This document shows positions 33,218 through 42,884 of a stretch of 64,000 bases of DNA, one piece after another. A program made the position numbers and the translations under genes. Position 1 is the first letter of the stretch. Every line of letters begins with the position of its first letter. Source of the stretch: a bacterium. Lineage in GTDB: Bacteria; Planctomycetota; Planctomycetia; Pirellulales; Pirellulaceae. The stretch spans positions 124,001 through 188,000 of the forward strand of contig JAUIGN010000009.1 of assembly GCA_030430075.1 (NCBI GenBank), written 5' to 3'. The notes below the pieces were generated by a model. It was not told the origin of the DNA. It saw only the letters and a program-made list of their open reading frames with translations, and searched no databases.

Positions 33218-35668
33218 TCAATAGTTCAGCTCGACGCCCGAATAGAAATTGAACCCTGGCTGGTAGACCTGCACGAAGTGCCGTGCATCGAGGTGTTCGC
33301 GATACTTGTTATCCGTCAGGTTTTCCACCCCGGCAACCAGCGTCACGGACTCGGCCGGCCGCCAATAGCCACGGATGTCCAGCACGGTGAAGCCGGGGGT
33401 CACTTCTTCCAGCAGCAGCGATGCCACTCGATCCTGCGTGTCCACCACACGGACCGCGAACTCGACACCGTACCGTCCTTCACACGGGTCTTGGAGCCGA
33501 AGGCCCAAGCGGGCTTCCAATGGTGACATCATCGGCAACGGCTGCTCGTCGAGCGTATTGCGGCTTTGTGTCAGGTCGAAGCCAAAGTAATTCGCCGCGT
33601 ACGCTGTCTTGGTGACCGTCAAATCACGTCCCGCAGTGTACGCCGCCGTGGCAAACAGGGTGGCCCGCTGGTTGACGTCGTACTCGGCGTAGAGCTCGCC
33701 GCCGGCCAGAATCGCCAGGTCGGTATTGACGAAGCCGTATAGGGGAAACTCGGGAAGGCTGAAGTTTCCCAGCAGGTAGTCCAGGGTAATGTAATCTTCG
33801 ACCCAGGCGAAGTAGCCCGTTGCGCCGCCGCGGAATCGACCGTAGTCCGCGTGCAGACCGGCATCCAATTGCCAGCGTTTCTCTGCCTCGACATGCGGGT
33901 TGCCAAACACGACCGACGTCGCGTACTGGGCCATCACGTTCGCCAGGGGCGCGCCGGCGTAGAGCTGGAACATGGTCGGTGACCGCTCGGCATAACCGCC
34001 TGCCAGGTTTACCGTTACCGCCGCATCAACTTCGTATTCGGCCGTCACATAGCAGGCCGGTAGGCGAAATTCCCGGGCCATGCTATCGACTTCCCAAAAC
34101 TCGAGGAAGTTGTCCGCAAAGCTCGATTCAAGCGCCAGTGGTGCGGTGATAGCGGCGTCGTTGCGCACCCAGTCGAAGCGACCGCCGACCCGCACGGTCA
34201 GCCGCTCGTCCACCGGCCGCTCAAGCTCGAAAAACAACCCCGGGTTTTCCGTTCGTGCATCAGGCACGGGATAGTTTTCCAGCAAGCCGCCGGCAAACAG
34301 AGGCGCCCCGGAGGGCAGAATCGCCGTCGTCTGGTCGAATTCATCAATATTCTGGCGCAGGTAACGGAGATCGGTTCCGACCGTCAGGTTGGTACAGCCC
34401 TCGTCTCCCCAGGTCATGGCCGCCGAATAACCGGTCGACATGTTCTGGGCTTCCACGAAACCGGTCCATTCAGCAAAGTCCAGCAAAGGCATGAACGCCC
34501 GCTTGCCGGCTCCCAGGTTGTTCCCGTCGAAACGTGTCTGGTTATACCAGGTCTCAATCCGCAGCAGGTCAAAGTTAACGGCCTCCCGCTCCTCATAGGC
34601 CACTTCAAACCCGTCCGCCTCCAGGAATCGAATATCGTAGACATGGTTCGGCAATTCCACGCCTTGCTGTTCCTGCCTCAGGTAGGTGAACTCCAATGAA
34701 CTGTTCTCGTCGAAGTCGTAACCAATGGCCGCGTCAAAGTTCTGCGAACGATAGCTGCTCGGCAGGCGGCTGCCGTCTCCCGTGCGATAGTCGCTCCCCG
34801 TGCCGTTGCTGTAGCCGACACGAAATCCATAGTCTTCCGCCCCACCCCAGACCTCTTGCCGCCCATACCATTGCGCTCCGTTCGTCTTGTAATCGGTCGA
34901 CGTCCGGCCGTACGTCTGCAAGCCGCCTTCGTAACGGGGTGTGGCCAACAATTGGAAATCGATGAATCCGAATCCGGGTCCGTAACGGGCCGCGTAGGGG
35001 CCCTTGATCACAATCATGTCGTCAATCAACCGCGAGTCGATCTTGCTGACCAGCGTGTCCAGGTCGGGGCGGGCCGCAAACCAGTACGAGCCGGACGCGA
35101 CAAGCTGACCCAGGCTGCTGCTGCGCAAACGGGGTTCATTTACGATCGGCGAGCGTTTTTGTGTCGTGACCCCCAGGCCGGACGTGGACTTGCCCAGCAG
35201 ACTGCCCGCATCGGTCGTGACCAGCACCGACGCGTTGGTTCCCAGGATCACGCTGGCCGCAGGCGCGGCCGCGATGTGGCGACGGCCGGCACTGAGCAGG
35301 CTCGTACCAGGCCGAACGCGGTCCAAGCCATCCACGGCCGCCGACGTCGGGCCGATCGGGCTCTCGAATACCTGAGGACCAATCCGCAGCGGGCTTGAAT
35401 CCTGTACCAGCCGAAACGCACCCGCCGGCATTCGCAGGGCCGCCGACAAGGGAATGGCATCAAGGGCACCCCGCCCGGAAGGCTCGCCACCGGCCTCGTC
35501 CGCGCCGGACAACTCACCCCGCTGGTCGCGCGACTGAAAGGAGGAAGATTCACCTCCGTCAGAAACAGCCACGCCCGCGCTGGGCGGATCGACCAATTCG
35601 CTCGCTCCTGCCGGTTCGAGTGCGAATAACAGGATCGCAAGGATCCACGGTGCCCGACGGTCGTACAT
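33218..35668 (-). CDS. TonB-dependent outer-membrane receptor
   Basis: 816 residues from ATG 35668 (AAGGTGG upstream; signal MYDRRAPWILAILLFALEPAGA). About 160 residues of linker follow. A plug domain comes next (DTLVSKIDSRLIDDMIVIKG, PYAARYGPGFGFIDF), then a long barrel with alternating aromatic strands, a ligand-type insert and a C-terminal strand ending in FYSGVELNY. Such receptors import chelated metals, vitamins or other large ligands using TonB energy. The ligand is not evident. No TonB, ExbB or substrate-specific gene is next to it. It lies upstream of the lanthipeptide operon on the same strand, 490 nt away, and a link is possible but unproven. Confidence 0.88.
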   Translation of the reverse strand: MYDRRAPWILAILLFALEPAGASELVDPPSAGVAVSDGGESSSFQSRDQRGELSGADEAGGEPSGRGALDAIPLSAALRMPAGAFRLVQDSSPLRIGPQVFESPIGPTSAAVDGLDRVRPGTSLLSAGRRHIAAAPAASVILGTNASVLVTTDAGSLLGKSTSGLGVTTQKRSPIVNEPRLRSSSLGQLVASGSYWFAARPDLDTLVSKIDSRLIDDMIVIKGPYAARYGPGFGFIDFQLLATPRYEGGLQTYGRTSTDYKTNGAQWYGRQEVWGGAEDYGFRVGYSNGTGSDYRTGDGSRLPSSYRSQNFDAAIGYDFDENSSLEFTYLRQEQQGVELPNHVYDIRFLEADGFEVAYEEREAVNFDLLRIETWYNQTRFDGNNLGAGKRAFMPLLDFAEWTGFVEAQNMSTGYSAAMTWGDEGCTNLTVGTDLRYLRQNIDEFDQTTAILPSGAPLFAGGLLENYPVPDARTENPGLFFELERPVDERLTVRVGGRFDWVRNDAAITAPLALESSFADNFLEFWEVDSMAREFRLPACYVTAEYEVDAAVTVNLAGGYAERSPTMFQLYAGAPLANVMAQYATSVVFGNPHVEAEKRWQLDAGLHADYGRFRGGATGYFAWVEDYITLDYLLGNFSLPEFPLYGFVNTDLAILAGGELYAEYDVNQRATLFATAAYTAGRDLTVTKTAYAANYFGFDLTQSRNTLDEQPLPMMSPLEARLGLRLQDPCEGRYGVEFAVRVVDTQDRVASLLLEEVTPGFTVLDIRGYWRPAESVTLVAGVENLTDNKYREHLDARHFVQVYQPGFNFYSGVELNY

Positions 35669-36143
35669 ACATCCACCTTGCCTGTTCCGCGACCATGCCG
35701 CGGGATCGAGAGCCTGAAACGTGCACCGACTCTCCCACGCGTTGCCGACGTCAATCGTCGTGCAGGCCGCTGCCGTGAGGTCAGGTGATGAGCTGCGATG
35801 GCGGCAGGACGCGCATGGCAATCGGCGACGTCCCTCCGCCTGTCATTCCTTACATCGCGAATATCCGGCACACCACTTGAATCCGCGCCAACCCGAACAA
35901 TCGAACCAGGCGAATTCGCCTGCGACCAGGGTCGGGTCGTACCGGTTACGCAATTTGAAACGCAAGGCAACGTGGAATGGACGACCTCCCCCAAAAAATC
36001 CGCTGCCGCTCCGGGGCGGCAGCCGCGACCGGGATAATGCGAGGTCGATGCTCGCCCAGTCCGCCCGGCATTCGAGACAACGCGTGAAGGGAGGGGCGCC
36101 ATTGAGAGGATTTGGCGGGACGACCGCGTCGTCCACGAACCGC
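35669..36143. other. intergenic region with a perfect 16-bp palindrome
   Basis: 475 nt upstream of the TonB receptor gene. It contains the perfect palindrome CAGGCGAATTCGCCTG at 35907-35922, about 240 nt before the receptor start, which could be an operator. No gene was recognised, and I did not find the conserved boxes of a cobalamin riboswitch. Confidence 0.5.
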
Positions 36144-39100
36144 TCAACGTGCCGCTGCGTCGGCGTCATTCTCGTCGGCGTCATCCTCGCCACGATCATC
36201 CGCACCCGATTGCGACGCCGGCCCGTTGATCCCCAGAAGGGTGGCCGCTTCTCGGCGGAGTCGCAGCAGCCGAAGGTCGCCCGGCGCCCACTTGTCCATC
36301 TGGGCAACGGCACGCTCGAAGGCCAGCACGGCATCGTTGCCTGTCGGATCCTGCTGCCACCTCGCCATCGCTCGCCAAAAGTCGATGCCGCTCTTGCCCC
36401 GCATTTGAACGACGGCCGCCTCTTCCAGCTTGTCCAGGCAGCGGGCCCATTCTCCTTGCCGGTACCAGGCCGCAGCGGACAGAACGAGATATTCGGCGTT
36501 GGTCGGATACCGGGCGGCAATCCGTTCGGCAATCAACCCGGCTTCGATGGGATCCCGAAACTCGTCGTCCAGGCAATCGACAAGAAACTTGCCGAGCTGG
36601 AATTGGCGGTACGTCTCGTCGCCCTGCTTGAGGTGCGCTTGCAGCGCCAGTTGATAAAACGTCTTAGCTTCCGCAGCCCGGTCCAGGGCGCGCAGAGAGT
36701 CGCCCAGGTAGATCAAAGACCAGATCAGACCGTCGCGGGTCAGGGCATCGGCCGGTGATCGAGTCAGCGCCTGTTCGAAATCGGCTCGAGCCTCCAGCAA
36801 GACGGTTCGGGCGGTTTCCGCGTCTTCAGCGACCAGATGGGTCGCACCAAGATTATTCAACACTTCGCCGCGCAGGCGAAGGTACTCGACTTGCTGAGGA
36901 TAGGCGCCAATCAGCGCCGCGGCCTTTTCGCCTGCGGCGGCCAGATAGCCTTCGGCCAGGCTCAGCTTCCGCTGGTCGCGCAGGACCTGTCCGAAGGCCA
37001 GCGCACTACGGGCTTCCAGCAAATGATTGTAGGCTACGCTTTGGTCTTCATTGACCAGATCAACGGAAACCTGAAACGCGATACCGGCCCATGACGCGGC
37101 CTCCTCATTCCGTCCCATGCGGTGAAGCACCTGAACCAGGTTAATGGCGGCGGAAGCAGCCCGCTGCCGGTACTTGGGTACATCCGGGCGCATCTTAACG
37201 AGCGCCAGGTAGTCGTTGTGGCTGGCCTCGTAGAGCGAGAGCCGATTCGCCGCCTGACCCATCCCCATCTGGGAATTCGCCAGGGTCATCCGCGCGTCGG
37301 CCAGACCCAGCACATGGGGTTCCGCGGCGGTGCCGTCCAGATCAAGCTGCTCAAAGCTGGCCACTGCCTGCTTCAGCACTTCGACAGATTCCTGGACCTG
37401 GCCTGTTTTCGCCAGCAGCTCGCCGATCGAGATCCGAGTCTTCGCCAGGTCGACAAGGTCGCCCGGTTTTCCAAACCCGTGGTGCAATTGTGCGAATGCA
37501 TCGGCCACCTGGGTAAGCCGATCGATGGCCGCCTGATCCTCCGATTTCCAGCGGAGAAGTTCCCCCTGATTGGCCTGTGTCTCGACGGCGGTACGCCGCA
37601 CCTCATAGGTCTCCCGCGCTGTGGCGGGGAGCTTGGCGAGGATTGCGGCGGCCGCGTCGTAAGCATTACCGGCCTTCCTCAGTGAATCCGTAACGTCTCC
37701 GGCTGCGGGCATGGTCGCATTGGTCACGTGCAGGATCCCCAGCCGGTTGTAGCATTGGGCAAGGGCCACGGCCGTCGGGCCCGGGTCGTCGTGCTCTGCG
37801 ATCAGCTGCTCGAACCTGGCAATCGCTTGTTGATAGGCGTCCTGCGATTCGGCAAACTCGCCAAGCAGGCGGCGTACATCGCCAAGCCGAACTTGGGCCA
37901 GCGCGAACTCGAGCCGCAACGTAGGATCGTCGCTTCGTTCCGCCGCAAACCGTTCGTAGCTGGCGGCCGCCCGCTGCAGGAGCCGTGCCCGCAGCGCATG
38001 GGCGCCAGGGTAATCCGCCAACTCGTCACTCAACCCCGTAAACGACTCATCAACGGTTCGACGAGCCTGTTGAAAGCGCCGCGTCGCTTCGGCTTGCGCC
38101 GCCTTGGTTTCCGCCAGCGCAACCTTTTCCGCCTGCCAGGCCGCGGCCACCTGTCGACGGGCTTCCACCTCACTGCGCCGCGCGCGTTCCACGAAAAAGA
38201 ATGCTACGCCCCCAGCCAGCATCGCCAAGACGATGACGGCGACCGCCGCTTGCGCCCAGGCCCGGTGCCGCCGAATCCAACGCCAGGCCCGCTGCTGCCA
38301 CGGCTCGACGTAAACCGAAACCGGCTCGTCGGCCAGGTAACGCTGAACGTCGCGCGCCAATTCCGTTGCCGTCTGGTAACGATCGTCCCGATCCTTGGCC
38401 ATCGCCCGCGAACAGATTGCATCGAGGGCCCGCGGAATGGTCGAATCGACATCCCGCAAGCGAGGCGTCTCGCCCTCGGAGATGCGCCGCAAGAGCGCGC
38501 GGGTATCCTTCGCCGTGTTCCCGGTTCGCTCGCCCCGATGCGGCCCCTTGCCGGTGAGTATCGAAAACAGAATGGCCCCCAACCCGTAGATGTCGGTACG
38601 GGGATCCATCTTGTCAACCCGACCCATCGCCTGCTCCGGCGCCATGTAGGCAGGCGAACCCATGACCTGCCCCAACACGGTCTGCACAGGGCCTTCCTCG
38701 CCCGACATTTGCACCGGCGAACGGGGTGCGTCCGCCTCTGGCTCCTCGTCTGCGACGCGCTTCGCCAGCCCCCAGTCCAGGACCAGCACTTCGCCGAAGT
38801 CCCCAATCATGATGTTCTGCGGCTTCAAATCGCGGTGCATGACCCCGCGCGACGCGGCGTACGCGATCGCATGGCAGATATCCACAAAAGCGTTCAAGAG
38901 CTCCGGCAGTTCCAGCGGCTCGGCCTGGCCTTTCTCACGGTGCTGGTGGTACCGGGTAATTTTCTCCTGAAGCGTTTTCCCGCGCAGAAAACGCATCGTG
39001 TAGTACGGTGTGGCCTCCGGCGACGCATGTTCGAGTTCATAGATCGGCACGATGTTGGGATGCTCCAACTGGCCGGTGATTTGTGCTTCACGAATCAGCC

Positions 39101-39851
39101 GTTGCCGGGACCGCTGATCGTCCTTGCCCGGTCGGATGTTCTTGAGTGCCACCTCCCGGTTCAGATTGGGGTCGATCGCCAGCCATACTTGCCCCAGTCC
39201 GCCCTCGCCGTGAATCCGCGTCAGCGTGTACCGCGAACACTGCTCGGGCGTGTATTCGACCGTCTGTTGCCCTCCGTCGGCCGCGATCGCACCGGTCAAA
39301 TCCACCCCGCCACTGGCCGGTTGCATGGTCAACGTATGCGGTAGACTCTTGTCCCCAGGTACCTGGGATGCAGTCGTCTTCCCGCCGTCCGCCGCTCCAC
39401 CTGCTGCGCTCCGGTCGGCCGCCCCGCCGCCGGTCGCCGCGAACCGATCGACGCCCGACGGCACGTGGTCCACAGTCGCTTCGTCCTGAGAGGCACCTTC
39501 GTCGCGGCTGGCTGCCGGCGACCGTGCCGCGTTCGCGTCCAGGGGCTTCACACAAAGTGGCGCCGGCACGTCGGAATCGAGCGTCTGATCGTCGGCCAAC
39601 TCCAGATCACCACTGCCGATGGTTTTCATGACGCGCTGCCAGTCCTGACCATGGACAGCGAAGAGCTGGTCCAGTGAACGATTCAGCTCAGCGCATTGGT
39701 CCGGCGACAACGCCCCCTGGTCGACCAGGATCGAAGGCAACGGACGGACTGCCTGGAAATGCTCTGCCATCGCGCTGACAAGTTGCGTCGCATCAACCAG
39801 CGACCGTCGTACGGCCAATACGCCAAAGACCAGGTCGCGGGTGGTTTCCAT
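36144..39851 (-). CDS. Ser/Thr protein kinase with membrane segment and TPR-like C-terminal region
   Basis: 1235 residues. An N-terminal helical segment (1-95) and a Gly/Ala-rich linker precede a Hanks-type kinase domain at about 208-490: glycine loop GEGGLG (215-220), Lys237 in VALKN, HRDLKPQN with Asp341, the metal site DWG at 359-361 in place of DFG, and APEQ at about 404. One membrane helix follows (AAVAVIVLAMLAGGVAFFF). The remaining 650 residues are TPR-like helical repeats. This is a PknB-like planctomycete architecture: cytosolic kinase, extracytoplasmic TPR scaffold. DWG is frequent in this planctomycete group and is not expected to abolish activity. A family A repeat array lies just upstream. 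Confidence 0.92.
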   Translation of the reverse strand: METTRDLVFGVLAVRRSLVDATQLVSAMAEHFQAVRPLPSILVDQGALSPDQCAELNRSLDQLFAVHGQDWQRVMKTIGSGDLELADDQTLDSDVPAPLCVKPLDANAARSPAASRDEGASQDEATVDHVPSGVDRFAATGGGAADRSAAGGAADGGKTTASQVPGDKSLPHTLTMQPASGGVDLTGAIAADGGQQTVEYTPEQCSRYTLTRIHGEGGLGQVWLAIDPNLNREVALKNIRPGKDDQRSRQRLIREAQITGQLEHPNIVPIYELEHASPEATPYYTMRFLRGKTLQEKITRYHQHREKGQAEPLELPELLNAFVDICHAIAYAASRGVMHRDLKPQNIMIGDFGEVLVLDWGLAKRVADEEPEADAPRSPVQMSGEEGPVQTVLGQVMGSPAYMAPEQAMGRVDKMDPRTDIYGLGAILFSILTGKGPHRGERTGNTAKDTRALLRRISEGETPRLRDVDSTIPRALDAICSRAMAKDRDDRYQTATELARDVQRYLADEPVSVYVEPWQQRAWRWIRRHRAWAQAAVAVIVLAMLAGGVAFFFVERARRSEVEARRQVAAAWQAEKVALAETKAAQAEATRRFQQARRTVDESFTGLSDELADYPGAHALRARLLQRAAASYERFAAERSDDPTLRLEFALAQVRLGDVRRLLGEFAESQDAYQQAIARFEQLIAEHDDPGPTAVALAQCYNRLGILHVTNATMPAAGDVTDSLRKAGNAYDAAAAILAKLPATARETYEVRRTAVETQANQGELLRWKSEDQAAIDRLTQVADAFAQLHHGFGKPGDLVDLAKTRISIGELLAKTGQVQESVEVLKQAVASFEQLDLDGTAAEPHVLGLADARMTLANSQMGMGQAANRLSLYEASHNDYLALVKMRPDVPKYRQRAASAAINLVQVLHRMGRNEEAASWAGIAFQVSVDLVNEDQSVAYNHLLEARSALAFGQVLRDQRKLSLAEGYLAAAGEKAAALIGAYPQQVEYLRLRGEVLNNLGATHLVAEDAETARTVLLEARADFEQALTRSPADALTRDGLIWSLIYLGDSLRALDRAAEAKTFYQLALQAHLKQGDETYRQFQLGKFLVDCLDDEFRDPIEAGLIAERIAARYPTNAEYLVLSAAAWYRQGEWARCLDKLEEAAVVQMRGKSGIDFWRAMARWQQDPTGNDAVLAFERAVAQMDKWAPGDLRLLRLRREAATLLGINGPASQSGADDRGEDDADENDADAAAR

Positions 39852-39919
39852 GGTTCACTCCTGGGGGCGCCCTGGGAGGCACCTGGAAGGGCGGGGATTG
39901 GAGAGTTTCGGTTGGTTGG

Positions 39920-40130
39920 GGAGAGACCTTCGGTCGGCGGTTTCGGCGGGGTCGGAGACCCGCGCCGAGCAATACTGGGCCCGCGCCGAGCAATGCTGGA
40001 CCCGCGCCGGGCAATACTGCACCCGCGCCGAGCAATGCTGGACCCGCGCCGCGCAATGCCGGACCCGCGCCGAGCAATACTGCTGGCGCGCCGAGCAATG
40101 CTGGACCCGCGCCGAGCGAAACGGCAGGCA
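39920..40130 (+). repeat. dispersed repeat family A, copy 4: 21-nt units
   Basis: The head (GAGACCTTCGGTCGG, CGGTTTCGGCGGGGTCGGAG) is followed by about eight 21-nt units of the form CCGCGCCGAGCAATGCTGGAC. The array lies between the start of the kinase gene and the stop of the metalloprotease gene, so it occupies the kinase upstream region. Confidence 0.9.
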
Positions 40131-40135
40131 ACCGA

Positions 40136-42667
40136 CTACTGCCCAATGGGGCTTCCTGGTGGCGGTTCGAGCCGCGATGGCGGCCCAGCGGAATTGCGGG
40201 GGCGTCTCAGAAATTGTTCGATCTCGTCCATTGCTGCATTCAGATGGGCCCGATTCGCCAACTCGCCGCGATCACCCAGGCGCCGGCGGAGTTCGGTCCG
40301 CAATTGTTTGAGTCCATCGAGGGCGGTGGCCCGCGCCCCGTCACTGGCCGCCGAATCGCCAGCCAACGCGATCAACCGATCAATCACGGCGCGCTGGGTC
40401 GTCTCTTGAATCGCGACCAACCGCGGCTCTACCGGCGCGGGGCGTTTCCAAACCGAGGCAATCAGTTGATCGACAACACTTTGCAGACTCCAGTCCTGTC
40501 GTGGATACGCGGTCAGCCGAGAGGCCCGTTGCGGCTGCAATAGCTCGTCAAGCGTCAGCTCGGCGGCCACGCGTGCCGCGGCGAGCGGGTCGAAAATCAT
40601 TGCCGTCTGCTTGGGAAACCGCTCGCGATCCAGTGGACTCGAGTACGGCCGAGGGGGCAGCAACCACAGCAACCGTTCAGGTACCGCCAGCGCCTCGGGC
40701 TCGATCGTCGCCAGCAGCGCATTCAAGGCCGACCGTTGTTGCGGGACCGGAACCGGCGTCATCGCCGCGTCCGCCGATCCGGCCAAGGGAAAACCGTAGT
40801 CGAAGCCCCCGATTAGCTTGGCGGTCGCCGCCAGTTGATAACGGTGATACAGGAAAATGGGGACCAGGTTGATCTCCAAGTCCGCGAGCGGCTGGTCGGC
40901 ATCGAGCGTCTCCGCCCCCAACCGGCGTAAGGCAATCTCGCGAACGCGCATCACATGCTTCAGTTCGGCGACCGGGTCGGTGCCGTTATCCCAAAGATGT
41001 GCGCGGGGATGGGCGGCGCCGGCGGGACGCGCGTCGGCGTCGCTCAAATAGACCCACTGTTCGCGTTGTGCCTCATCCACCAGTTCCTTCAACCCGGCGG
41101 ACTCGGCCTGCGCATCGGCGTACTCGGTGTACGCATAGCGGACAGTAAACCGGTCCCAGCTCCCGACACCCTCGCCATAGGCGTCGCGCAGGTCGAGCTG
41201 ATCGCCGTCGCGGATGGCGACGCGTGGTGCCGGGTAGTCCATCACGGACGCTCGGTCACCATAGGTGCTGGCCGCAAAATTATGTGCGAATCCCAGGGTG
41301 TGTCCCACTTCGTGCGCTGACAGTTGGCGCAACCGAGCCAAGGCGACGTCCAACGGCTTCAGGTTCGGATCGAATTGCGCCAGGCTTGCCGGCGGCCCGC
41401 CTCCGGCCACGCCGCAACAACCACAGCGAAGCTGCCCCGCCCGGGGCGCACCGCCGGTGATCCCGTCAACGATCAACCGGTCCTGGCGGACCCGCAACGA
41501 TCCCAGGATCACGTGCCCCTTGATAATCTCGCCGGTGCGCGGGTCCACAATCGATTGCCCGTAGCTCCAGCCGCGCGTGCTGCGATGTACCCACTGGATG
41601 ACGTTGTATCGAACGTCCATCGGATCGACGTCGGGCGGCAGCAGTTCGACGCGAAAGGCATTGACAAAGCCGGCGGCTTCAAAGGCTGCGTTCCACCACC
41701 GAGCGCCTTCCAGCAGGGCATCACGGGCCGGTTGCGGTGTGCCGGGATCCAGGTAGTACACGATCGGCTCGCGGGGCGGACTCTTCTCCAATTGTGGGTC
41801 CGTCTTCTGTAACCGATGACGAACAATCCACCGCCGCTCGAGCGGTTCCGTTAAGGGCACCGAGTAATCGGCAAACCGGATCGCCAGGCAGCCAACGCGC
41901 GGGTCGGCGACTCGGGGTTGGTAGCCGTCGTCAGGCAACTCAACCAACGAATGGTGCAACCGCAGGGAGATCGCGCCGCCATCGGCTGCCGTCTCACGCG
42001 CTAACTTGCCCGGTTCGGAACTGCCAAACGTCAGTGTGGCATCCAGCTCGACGTTCTCCGGAAACGACTTACAGCGTTCCAGGTTGACAAAACTACGCCC
42101 GGCATCCAGCGTATACGCACCCTGTCCCGTCTCCCGCAACTGGTTGACGATACCGTGAGCATCCCGCACCAGGAGTTCCTTGGCGTCGACGAGCCCTCGC
42201 TCACCCGACTGGGCCACGAGGTCACCAGCCCACAGCACCGACTCGGCAAACGAATCGACCACCGCCTGCCGCTCCGCCCGATCACCGCGGGCGGCACGAA
42301 AACCCAGATTGCGGGCGATCAGGAACGCCCGGCGGCCAACCCGCTTAAACCGCACGACATGGGTCGCCCCCCACTGGCCGCGGTCCAGACCGACCGGGTT
42401 CGACCCCAGCCCCGCGCTGAGCCCTTCAACCAGCAGGAATTCGTCGTCCCAGCGGTCGATCTCCAACCAGACCGTGCCGGCCGTGGCGTCGGGGTAGAAC
42501 CTGAAGAACCCGGACGCTGGCCGCAGCGCGGCCGTCTTGATTTCGATCGTGGGGATGGCGCCGCCTCCCGGATCGGCGGCAGCGGTGCTCACCACCGCGA
42601 ACGCGAACCAGCAGGTCGCCAGCGCGCCCGCCCTTGCAGCCACTCGGCAGCGACTTGATGGAATCAT
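40136..42667 (-). CDS. secreted zinc-dependent metalloprotease (HEXXH, DUF5117-like)
   Basis: 843 residues with an N-terminal signal (ALATCWFAFAVVSTAAA). The N-terminal half matches the pattern of the DUF5117/DUF5118-type proteins that precede a metzincin-like domain: FLLVEGLSAGLGSNPVGLDRG, THVVRFKRVGRRAFLIARN. The catalytic motif is HEVGHTLGFAHNF, with a further His three residues after the glycine, as in metzincins. The C-terminal half is helical. The role is likely extracellular or periplasmic proteolysis; the substrate is unknown. The family name is from recall. Confidence 0.85.
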   Translation of the reverse strand: MIPSSRCRVAARAGALATCWFAFAVVSTAAADPGGGAIPTIEIKTAALRPASGFFRFYPDATAGTVWLEIDRWDDEFLLVEGLSAGLGSNPVGLDRGQWGATHVVRFKRVGRRAFLIARNLGFRAARGDRAERQAVVDSFAESVLWAGDLVAQSGERGLVDAKELLVRDAHGIVNQLRETGQGAYTLDAGRSFVNLERCKSFPENVELDATLTFGSSEPGKLARETAADGGAISLRLHHSLVELPDDGYQPRVADPRVGCLAIRFADYSVPLTEPLERRWIVRHRLQKTDPQLEKSPPREPIVYYLDPGTPQPARDALLEGARWWNAAFEAAGFVNAFRVELLPPDVDPMDVRYNVIQWVHRSTRGWSYGQSIVDPRTGEIIKGHVILGSLRVRQDRLIVDGITGGAPRAGQLRCGCCGVAGGGPPASLAQFDPNLKPLDVALARLRQLSAHEVGHTLGFAHNFAASTYGDRASVMDYPAPRVAIRDGDQLDLRDAYGEGVGSWDRFTVRYAYTEYADAQAESAGLKELVDEAQREQWVYLSDADARPAGAAHPRAHLWDNGTDPVAELKHVMRVREIALRRLGAETLDADQPLADLEINLVPIFLYHRYQLAATAKLIGGFDYGFPLAGSADAAMTPVPVPQQRSALNALLATIEPEALAVPERLLWLLPPRPYSSPLDRERFPKQTAMIFDPLAAARVAAELTLDELLQPQRASRLTAYPRQDWSLQSVVDQLIASVWKRPAPVEPRLVAIQETTQRAVIDRLIALAGDSAASDGARATALDGLKQLRTELRRRLGDRGELANRAHLNAAMDEIEQFLRRPRNSAGPPSRLEPPPGSPIGQ

Positions 42668-42884
42668 ACGATTGGACCTGCAACTTGAGATTTCGCACGG
42701 ATCGAGCCGGCATGCGGTCGGTCAAGCGACGAAGGCAAGTTTCCGTCCGGCGGAAATTCTTGACAAGGCTGAGCCTCGGCCCCAGCTCGAGTTCCCCCGC
42801 GCGACATGTTCGCCCGCTCACGTTCGTCCCGATCACTTGACTCAACATGAACGAATTTGGCCCCGCAAGCAAGTTAGCCGATTC

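Noticed and set aside
35669..36143. Cobalamin riboswitch upstream of the TonB receptor
   Set aside because: The conserved boxes expected for that riboswitch were not seen.
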